Positions 6,833 to 12,098 of a stretch of 12,098 nt of DNA are shown piece after piece. The notes beneath the pieces were generated by a model. That model saw only the letters and a program-made list of their open reading frames with translations. It made no database searches and was not told where the DNA came from. Source of the stretch: an uncultured Rhodospirillaceae bacterium (lineage in GTDB: Bacteria; Pseudomonadota; Alphaproteobacteria; CAAGCB01; CAG-977); NCBI GenBank assembly GCA_900550445.1, contig URSF01000047.1, positions 1 to 12,098 on the forward strand, read 5' to 3'. The stretch's first letter is position 1, and each line of letters begins with the position of its first letter. Made by a program: the position numbers and the translations under genes.

Positions 6833-8410
6833 TTATAAAAAGACCGTCCGGTCAATGCCGATATTCTGCGTAAAGATCCGATCGTGCGAAACAATGATGA
6901 CTGATCCCTGATATTCGCGCAGAGCGTTTTCCAGAATTTCCGCAGACCGGATATCCAGATTGTTTGTCGGTTCGTCCAAAATCAAAAGGTCGGGCTGGTT
7001 TTTTGTTCCCAGAACGGCGGCCAGAGCGGCTTTCAGCTTTTCTCCGCCGCTCAGGTTTTTAACTGTTTTCAGCGCGTCTTTGCCGCGAAACTGAAAATTG
7101 GCGGCTGCGGCGTACGCTTCGTTTACGGAAATTCCCGGATTTAAGTCAGTGATGTTGTCTAAAACCGTTTTTTCCGCCGTCAGCAAAGAAAGATCCTGAG
7201 ATAAATAAGCCGCTTGCCCTTTCAGCCTGACGGATCCCCGCGCCGGCTTTAAATCCCCCAGCATCAGGCGGATCAAAGTCGTTTTTCCGCTGCCGTTACC
7301 GCCTTGCAAATGGAGCTTTTCTCCTCCTTTTAAAGTCAGATTGAACCGGCGGAACAGCTGCCGGTTTTCAAATCCGAATGACAAATCCGAAATTTCCAAA
7401 ACGGTGTCTTTTAAAAACGGTTTGGCGGGCAGGGGAATTTTGACGGAGTCTTCGCGTAATGACAGCTTTACTTTATAAAGTTCGCCTTGCCGCCGGGTCA
7501 GTTTTTCTTCGATTTTTCTGATTTTTTTGGCCTTTGTCTCCTGAGCGGCGCTGCCCATGGCGTTAGCCTGGATTTTTGTGAATTTTTTTGAATTGATTTT
7601 CTTTTGCGCCGCGCGCGCCTGCTTCCCCGTTGAATTTTCGATTTCCCGCCGGGCTGCGGTTAAACGGCCCGTTTCATTTTGCAGGCAGGATTTTTGATCT
7701 TGCAGCCGCTGTTTTTCGCGCCTTTTTTCCTCTTGGTAAAAAGTATAATTCCCACCGTACTTTTTTAATCCGTTTTCGGATAACTCTAAAATACAATCCA
7801 TGCGTTCCAGCAAATCGCGGTCATGCGAAATGATAAAAACGGTTTTCGGCGTTGCACGGATATAATCGTAGAAAACGTTTTTGGACGGCGTGTCCAGATT
7901 GTTCGTCGGTTCGTCAAACATTAAAATGCCCGCGTCGGATAAAAAGACGTTCAACAGCAGGATTTTTTCGCGTTCTCCGCCGCTCAGACGGCTGAAAGAA
8001 CAGGAGAGGTCGACAAAACTTAATCCGAAGTCGGCCAGAACCCGTTCGGTTTCCGCTCGGATATTCCAGCGCGATCCGATCAGGTCAAATAAGTCTTCGG
8101 TACAAAATCCCGCATTGACTTTTTCGATTGCCTCCAAGACAGGCTGCACGCCCAAAGCGTCGGCGACGGTTTGGTTTAATTCCGTTTCCTGCGGCAGAAA
8201 AGCGGGCGCTTCACCGCGGACAATACTGCCGCCGGACGGGAGCAAGACTTTTTCGGCCAGCTGAAGCAGCGTTGTTTTTCCAATGCCGTTCGGACCGGTC
8301 AAAGCGACCTTTTCACCGCGGGAAACGTCAAAAGAAATCCCGGAAAACAGCGTTTCGCCGTTTGGCAGGACATAGGATACGTCGTTAAACGAAAGAAAGT
8401 TTTCAGGCAT
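6833..8410 (-). CDS. ABC-F family ATPase (ribosome-associated)
   Basis: 525 residues from the ATG at 8410, which has CGGAGG just upstream (GGAGG 8419-8415, 4-base spacing). An in-frame TTG at 8437 lacks such a site. There are two ABC domains on one chain and no membrane segments. Domain 1 has Walker A GPNGIGKT (39-46), signature LSGGE (142-146), DEPTNNLD (166-173) and H-loop SHD (195-197). A basic helical linker follows (about 225-325). Domain 2 has GGNGSGKT (370-377), LSGGE (453-457), DEPTNNLD (479-486) and SHD (508-510). This is the ABC-F plan: proteins that bind the ribosomal E-site region, acting either as translation factors or as antibiotic-resistance ribosome protectors. I cannot tell which subfamily; it is not clearly EttA or Uup. 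The elaborate attenuator-like leader favours an inducible resistance role, by inference. Confidence 0.95.
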   Translation of the reverse strand: MPENFLSFNDVSYVLPNGETLFSGISFDVSRGEKVALTGPNGIGKTTLLQLAEKVLLPSGGSIVRGEAPAFLPQETELNQTVADALGVQPVLEAIEKVNAGFCTEDLFDLIGSRWNIRAETERVLADFGLSFVDLSCSFSRLSGGEREKILLLNVFLSDAGILMFDEPTNNLDTPSKNVFYDYIRATPKTVFIISHDRDLLERMDCILELSENGLKKYGGNYTFYQEEKRREKQRLQDQKSCLQNETGRLTAARREIENSTGKQARAAQKKINSKKFTKIQANAMGSAAQETKAKKIRKIEEKLTRRQGELYKVKLSLREDSVKIPLPAKPFLKDTVLEISDLSFGFENRQLFRRFNLTLKGGEKLHLQGGNGSGKTTLIRLMLGDLKPARGSVRLKGQAAYLSQDLSLLTAEKTVLDNITDLNPGISVNEAYAAAANFQFRGKDALKTVKNLSGGEKLKAALAAVLGTKNQPDLLILDEPTNNLDIRSAEILENALREYQGSVIIVSHDRIFTQNIGIDRTVFL

Positions 8411-8423
8411 AAAACCTCCGCGT

Positions 8424-8458
8424 AAAAAATAAAACAAACATCAATGAACTGTTTGCTT
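8424..8458 (-). terminator. Attenuator-like hairpin overlapping micro-ORF stop
   Basis: Minus strand: AAGCAAACA (8458-8450) pairs with TGTTTGTTT (8440-8432), nine pairs including one G-T wobble, around a 9-base loop. It is followed by T, A and six T (8429-8424), just before the ABC-F ribosome-binding site. The stem is A/T-rich, so it would be a weak terminator. Its 5' arm starts within the micro-ORF stop codon, so a ribosome held there would block folding. Confidence 0.5.
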
Positions 8459-8468
8459 ATTTCCGCAT
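8457..8468 (-). CDS. Leader micro-ORF Met-Arg-Lys-stop
   Basis: Minus strand ATG (8468-8466), CGG, AAA, TAA (8459-8457): three codons plus stop. It is preceded by CGGAGGT with GGAGG at 8482-8478, nine bases from the ATG, as strong a ribosome-binding site as any in the window. A perfect Shine-Dalgarno in front of a three-codon frame, 46 bases upstream of the ABC-F start, is hard to explain unless translated. The likely role is a ribosome-stalling leader that senses impaired translation; the peptide itself probably has no function. Some Firmicute ABC-F resistance genes are known to use such leaders; the role here is inferred. Confidence 0.5.
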   Translation of the reverse strand: MRK

Positions 8469-8477
8469 GGGTTTATA

Positions 8478-8514
8478 CCTCCGTTAAAATGAACGATTAT
8501 TCTTTTAACAGAAA
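8478..8514 (-). promoter_or_regulatory. Stem sequestering micro-ORF ribosome-binding site
   Basis: Minus strand: TTTCTGTTAAAA (8514-8503) can pair with TTTTAACGGAGG (8489-8478), 12 pairs including three G-T wobbles, around a 13-base loop. The 3' arm includes the GGAGG of the micro-ORF. The 7-base core GTTAAAA/TTTTAAC is perfect. A/T-rich, so stability is modest. Confidence 0.35.
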
Positions 8515-8548
8515 AAAGAACCGGAAACAATCTTTTATTATCGGTTCT
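8512..8548 (-). terminator. Terminator-like hairpin in ABC-F leader
   Basis: Minus strand: AGAACCG (8548-8542) pairs perfectly with CGGTTCT (8523-8517) around an 18-base loop and is followed by a run of T to 8512. A terminator-like element far upstream of the gene fits conditional termination in the leader. The long loop lowers confidence. Confidence 0.4.
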
Positions 8549-8579
8549 ACTGTTTGATTTTTCAGGAAAATGCAGTAGA
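8546..8579. repeat. Inverted repeat TCTACTG/CAGTAGA
   Basis: TCTACTG (8546-8552) and CAGTAGA (8573-8579), perfect 7-base arms 20 bases apart. On the minus strand its 3' arm shares three bases (8546-8548) with the 5' arm of the terminator-like hairpin, so the two would compete if both are transcribed. If the predicted promoter is right, one arm covers the -10 and the repeat may instead be an operator. Confidence 0.35.
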
Positions 8580-8602
8580 CGAAAGAACATTAAAAATGTA
8601 AA
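8574..8602 (-). promoter_or_regulatory. Candidate ABC-F promoter
   Basis: Minus strand TTTACA (8602-8597, five of six to TTGACA), a 17-base spacer, TCTACT (8579-8574, four of six to TATAAT). Transcription would begin near 8567, giving a leader of roughly 155 bases that contains the terminator-like hairpin, the micro-ORF and the second hairpin. Confidence 0.35.
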
Positions 8603-8632
8603 TTAATAAAAACTGTATTTTAAGGAGCTTTT

Positions 8633-11600
8633 ATGCCGCTTTCCAAATTAAACACGCTGGTTTTTCCCCGTATTTTAAACGCTTTGAATGATAATTTGTT
8701 TAAAACGACCCTGTTGACGCTGATCGCCGTGCGTATTACTCAGCAAACGGCCGATCCGTCGAATATTGTCGCGGGACTTCTGATCCTGCCGTTTTTTTTG
8801 TTTTCCGCCCGCGCGGGGCAACTGGCCAAAAAATATAACCGCACAAAGCTGACCCGTTCTTTGAAATTAATGGATCTGGCGCTGATGCTGCTGGCGGGCG
8901 GCGTGCTGTTTACGGAAAATATCGGACTGTTGATCCTTTTGCCGTTTTTGTTCGGCGCTCTGTCCGCCTTTTTCGGGCCGATGCGGTACGCTTTTCAACC
9001 CGATCAGTTGGAAGACAGCGATTTAAGCGCCGGGGACGCTTATGTTGAAAAATCGACTTATGTCAGTATTATTTTGGCGCTGTTGTTCGGCGTTTTGCTG
9101 CCCGTGCGGCTGGCGGCTTCTTTTTTAATCGTGTTTGCTTTGGTCGGTTTTCTGACGACCCGTTCTGCCGATCCTGATCCCGAAGAAAAGAATATTTCCC
9201 GGAATACTCCCAAAGATATGTTGGCCGGCATTTGGAAAACGCTGCGCACCGTGCGCAGATATCCGCTGATTTTCCGCAGTATTTTGGGAACGACCTGGTT
9301 TTGGTCGATCGGGCTGCTGATTATGCTGCAAATTTATCCGCTGACCGAACGGGTGTTTAATACCGATAATTTTTCGGCGGCGTTTTTGCTGATTATTTAT
9401 GCCGCCGGCGTCGGAACCGGCGCGGCGTATTGCCACCGGTTGTTAAAAGGCATTGCGCATACGACGTTTGTGCCGATCAGCACAATCGGCATGGGCGTGT
9501 GTTTTCTGGTGCTGTTTTTCCTGACAAAAGGATATTCAGCGCCGGTTGACGCCGTGCCGTTTGTCATGTTTATCTTGCGTCTGCGGGTTATTTTGTTCGC
9601 GGTTTTCCTGTTTTTGCTGGCTTTTTTCTGCGGCATGTACGTTGTGCCGCTGACGGCACTGATCCGGTTTAAAGCTTCGGCGGCAAACAGATCGACCGTT
9701 TTTGCCGCGTCCAATTTGATCAATGCTGTCGGTATTGCCGTTATCGCCTTGATTTTTATCGGGCTGCGCCGTGCCGGGCTGGATATCGCCGATCTGTTTT
9801 TATTCGCGGCGGTTGCCAGCTTTTTCGTATCGATTTATAACTGTTCCGTTCTGCCGGCGGCGTTGCTGCGTTCAATCGCGCAGACAGTGCTGGAATTTTT
9901 CTACCGCGTTACCGTTAAAGGGTTGCCGAATTTCCAGGCGGCGGGGAAAAGGGTGCTGATTATCGCCAATCACACGTCTTTGCTTGACGGGCTTTTAATC
10001 GCTGCCTTTATGCCCGAAAAAATTACCTTTGTCATCAAACCGGAATGGGAAAATAAATGGTTCGCCCGGTTTTTCAGCCTGATGGTTGACGTGTATCCGC
10101 TGGATTTAAACAATCCGATGTCTTTGCGTTCTTTGGTCGATTTGATCAGGAAGAACAAAAAAGTCATGATCTTTCCCGAACGGCGCGTCAGCGTGACGGG
10201 CGCTTTGATGAAAATATACGAAGGGGCGGGACTGGTCGCTGAAAAAGCCAACGCCAATATTTTGCCGATCCGGATCAACGGCGCGCAGTATTCAAAACTG
10301 TCTTTGCTGAAAAACAAAGTCCGTACACAGTATTTTCCCAAGATTACGATGAATATTCTGCCGCCGAAAAAATTTGACATTGATCCGTCATGGACGGGGC
10401 GGCAAAGATCGCACGAAGTATCCAACCAGCTGTATGACATGATGGTTGAAATGCTTTATGAATCGTCAAAGATCAATGAAAACCTGTTTGTTTCATTGTT
10501 GAACGCGGCCAAGATCAACGGCAGAAATCACGTGATTGCCGAAGATATCAGCCGCAAGCCGATCAAATACAAGACTTTGATTTTAAAAAGCTATGTTTTA
10601 GGCAAAGCGATCGAACGTTCTTTTCCCGAAGACGAAAGGCTGGGCATTTTGATGCCAAACGTTTTGGCGAACGTCGTCGCTTTTTTTGCGCTGCAGAGTG
10701 TTGATAAAGTTCCTGCCATGCTGAATTTTTCAACGGGCGTGGCGCAAGTTTTGTCGTGCGTTAAAACCGTTCAGCTGAAAACCGTCCTGACCTCAAAAAA
10801 GTTTATTGAAAACGCTCATCTGGAAAAACTGGAAGAAGCTTTAAAGGAAAACGGCCTTAATATCGTTTATTTGGAAGACTTCGCCGCGCAAATCCTGCTG
10901 ACTGACAAGTTAAAAGGCGTCGTGTCATATCTTTTTTCCGCCAAGCCGAAAAATAACGCGGAACACACGGCCGCCGTTATGTTTACGTCGGGTTCCGAAG
11001 GATTGCCGAAAGCCGTTTTCCTGTCGCACAGAAATTTTCAGGCGAACCGTTATCAGGCGTTAAGCGTGATTGCTTTGACCTCTGCGGACGTATCGTTTAA
11101 CGCTTTGCCCATGTTCCATGCGTTCGGGCTGGGGGTCGGCACGCTTTTGATGATTTTGACCGGCGTACGGACGTTTTTTTATCCGTCGCCGCTGCATTAC
11201 CGCATTGTTCCCGAACTGGTATATGAAACCAATGCGACGGTACTATGCGGGACGGATACGTTTTTTGCCGGTTACGGCGCGATGGCGCACCCGTATGACT
11301 TTTTCGCGCTGCGCTATGCGATTGTCGGGGCCGAAAAGCTGAAAGCCAGTACGGCCGAATTATGGATGCGCAAATTCGGCATTCGTATTTTGGAAGGCTA
11401 TGGCGCGACTGAAACCAGTCCCGTCATTTCGATCAATACGCCGATGTATATCCGCGAAGGTTCCGTCGGCCGTCTGTTCCCCAAAATGACGGCCAGACTG
11501 GAAGAAGTCCCCGGAATCAAAGAAGGCAAAAAGCTGCTGGTATCCGGCGATAATGTCATGCAGGGGTATATGTTCGCGGACAATCCGGGCGTTTTGGTTC

Positions 11601-11992
11601 CGCCGAAAGACGGCTGGCACGATACGGGCGACATTGTTACGATTGACAAAGACGGTTTTGTCTTTATTCAGGGACGGGCGAAACGTTTTGCAAAAATCGG
11701 CGGAGAAATGATTTCTCTGACGGCCGTAGAACAGGTATTGTCGAAATTATATCCCGACGCGGTGCAGGGAATTGTTGCGGTTCCCGATCCGAAGAAAGGC
11801 GAAAGGCTGGTTTTGATTACGACAAAGCAGGACGCTGATTTATCGGAAATCCGCGCTTATATCAAAGAACAGGGCTTTAACGAACTGGGATCGCCGTCGC
11901 AGTTTATTTATGTCAAGGAACCGCCGGTCTTGGGGTCGGGTAAGTTTGATTATATTACGGCGCAGAAAATAGCCGAAAGCTACTGCCCTTAG
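8633..11992 (+). CDS. aas: LplT-PlsC-Aas fusion: lysophospholipid transporter/acyltransferase/acyl-ACP synthetase
   Basis: 1119 residues in three parts. Residues 1-415 are an MFS transporter like LplT, with about 12 hydrophobic segments, starting FPRILNALNDNLFKT. About 420-610 is a PlsC acyltransferase with NHTSLLDG (446-453; catalytic H447, D452) and GALMKIYEGAGLVA (523-536). About 615-1119 is an acyl-ACP synthetase with P-loop FTSGSEGLPK (784-793), EGYGATETSP (921-930), DTGD (997-1000), GRAKRFAKIGGEM (1014-1026) and GSGKFD with K1104. Many stretches match E. coli Aas closely. Likely role: flip lysophospholipid across the inner membrane and re-acylate it with an acyl-ACP made by the C-terminal domain. 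E. coli has lplT and aas as separate neighbours; the fusion is known in other Proteobacteria. The PlsC block III reads FPERR (514-518) where FPEG is usual. AAGGAG lies five bases before the ATG. Confidence 0.96.
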   Translation: MPLSKLNTLVFPRILNALNDNLFKTTLLTLIAVRITQQTADPSNIVAGLLILPFFLFSARAGQLAKKYNRTKLTRSLKLMDLALMLLAGGVLFTENIGLLILLPFLFGALSAFFGPMRYAFQPDQLEDSDLSAGDAYVEKSTYVSIILALLFGVLLPVRLAASFLIVFALVGFLTTRSADPDPEEKNISRNTPKDMLAGIWKTLRTVRRYPLIFRSILGTTWFWSIGLLIMLQIYPLTERVFNTDNFSAAFLLIIYAAGVGTGAAYCHRLLKGIAHTTFVPISTIGMGVCFLVLFFLTKGYSAPVDAVPFVMFILRLRVILFAVFLFLLAFFCGMYVVPLTALIRFKASAANRSTVFAASNLINAVGIAVIALIFIGLRRAGLDIADLFLFAAVASFFVSIYNCSVLPAALLRSIAQTVLEFFYRVTVKGLPNFQAAGKRVLIIANHTSLLDGLLIAAFMPEKITFVIKPEWENKWFARFFSLMVDVYPLDLNNPMSLRSLVDLIRKNKKVMIFPERRVSVTGALMKIYEGAGLVAEKANANILPIRINGAQYSKLSLLKNKVRTQYFPKITMNILPPKKFDIDPSWTGRQRSHEVSNQLYDMMVEMLYESSKINENLFVSLLNAAKINGRNHVIAEDISRKPIKYKTLILKSYVLGKAIERSFPEDERLGILMPNVLANVVAFFALQSVDKVPAMLNFSTGVAQVLSCVKTVQLKTVLTSKKFIENAHLEKLEEALKENGLNIVYLEDFAAQILLTDKLKGVVSYLFSAKPKNNAEHTAAVMFTSGSEGLPKAVFLSHRNFQANRYQALSVIALTSADVSFNALPMFHAFGLGVGTLLMILTGVRTFFYPSPLHYRIVPELVYETNATVLCGTDTFFAGYGAMAHPYDFFALRYAIVGAEKLKASTAELWMRKFGIRILEGYGATETSPVISINTPMYIREGSVGRLFPKMTARLEEVPGIKEGKKLLVSGDNVMQGYMFADNPGVLVPPKDGWHDTGDIVTIDKDGFVFIQGRAKRFAKIGGEMISLTAVEQVLSKLYPDAVQGIVAVPDPKKGERLVLITTKQDADLSEIRAYIKEQGFNELGSPSQFIYVKEPPVLGSGKFDYITAQKIAESYCP

Positions 11993-12098
11993 GGGTGGCG
12001 GCGCCACGGGCATAACGCCCTCCCGGCGGGCACTACCCGTGCGGGGGAAACATTAGGTCGTGCTGGCAATAAGAAAGTAAAAAACTGACGCCCCTGCG
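11993..12098. other. GC-rich inverted repeats downstream of aas
   Basis: The region contains three foldable elements. GTGGC (11995-11999)/GCCAC (12003-12007) forms a tight hairpin. CACGGG (12005-12010)/CCCGTG (12036-12041) encloses GCCC (12017-12020)/GGGC (12028-12031). GCGGGGG (12041-12047) pairs with CCCCTGC (12091-12097), with one G-T wobble. There is no T-run, so it is not a standard intrinsic terminator. It could be part of a structured RNA, a dispersed repeat or a mobile-element end. The window cuts it off and I recognise no RNA family. Confidence 0.35.

Larger units (their letters stand above)
8411..8632. promoter_or_regulatory. Divergent ABC-F/aas control region with leader
   Basis: 222 AT-rich bases between two divergent starts. 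The minus strand carries the ABC-F leader features listed separately. Toward aas (plus strand) a weak sigma-70-like pair is visible: TAGACG (8576-8581), a 17-base spacer, TAAATT (8599-8604). The aas ribosome-binding site AAGGAG (8622-8627) is strong, with 5-base spacing. Confidence 0.5.

Noticed and set aside
8411..8437. TTG start at 8437 for the ABC-F gene
   Set aside because: The ATG at 8410 has GGAGG just upstream and begins the conserved domain. The extension would be a rare TTG start and reads through the hairpin U-run.
8590..8606. Second CtrA box upstream of aas
   Set aside because: The two TTAA half-sites are nine bases apart, not seven.
11993..12098. SRP RNA, tmRNA or RNase P RNA
   Set aside because: None of the conserved motifs I would expect (such as GGAAGCAGCC of SRP RNA or the GAGGAAAGTCC of RNase P RNA) is present.
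1..12098. CRISPR arrays, tRNA or rRNA genes, insertion sequences
   Set aside because: I saw no regularly spaced repeats, no cloverleaf with conserved TTC arm, no rRNA-like sequence and no transposase.

Overview
The window looks like part of an alphaproteobacterial chromosome. The clearest marker is a CtrA cell-cycle response regulator (6085-6771). It is divergent from flagellar fliI-fliJ, and a canonical CtrA box (TTAA-N7-TTAA) and a CcrM-type GANTC site lie between them. Most genes have moderate GC content. The first gene is strikingly AT-rich and looks acquired. I cannot name the species from sequence alone.

Layout. 1-60: a decayed short repeat and perhaps the last codons of an upstream gene. 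90-1490 (+): an AT-rich membrane protein with a spermidine-synthase-like methyltransferase-fold domain. 1491-1885: a largely gene-free stretch holding a 60-79 codon minus-strand ORF that may be a gene remnant. 1886-2905 and 2902-4134 (+): two paralogous lipoproteins, overlapping by ATGA, each with a PEGA-like segment and two copies of a ~50-residue repeat. 4068-4535 and 4546-5901 (-): fliJ and fliI; the fliJ 3' end overlaps the second lipoprotein gene by 67 bp. 6085-6771 (+): ctrA. 6794-6823: a terminator shared by two convergent genes. 6833-8410 (-): an ABC-F ATPase. 8411-8632: a dense regulatory region. 8633-11992 (+): a three-part LplT-PlsC-Aas fusion for lysophospholipid import and re-acylation. 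11993-12098: GC-rich inverted repeats of unknown nature.

The most interesting element is the leader of the ABC-F gene. On the minus strand it holds a four-codon micro-ORF (Met-Arg-Lys-stop) with a strong ribosome-binding site. A hairpin followed by a U-run has its 5' arm overlapping the micro-ORF stop codon. A second terminator-like hairpin lies upstream, and a stem that would sequester the micro-ORF's own ribosome-binding site lies between them. This is the architecture expected of translation-coupled attenuation, as known for some ABC-F antibiotic-resistance genes in Firmicutes, but here it sits in an alphaproteobacterium. The second notable region is the lipoprotein pair, whose repeat unit I do not recognise.

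Functionally the window mixes cell-cycle and flagellar control (ctrA, fliI, fliJ), envelope upkeep (Aas fusion, lipoproteins), ribosome protection or translation-factor function (ABC-F), and an apparently acquired membrane enzyme.
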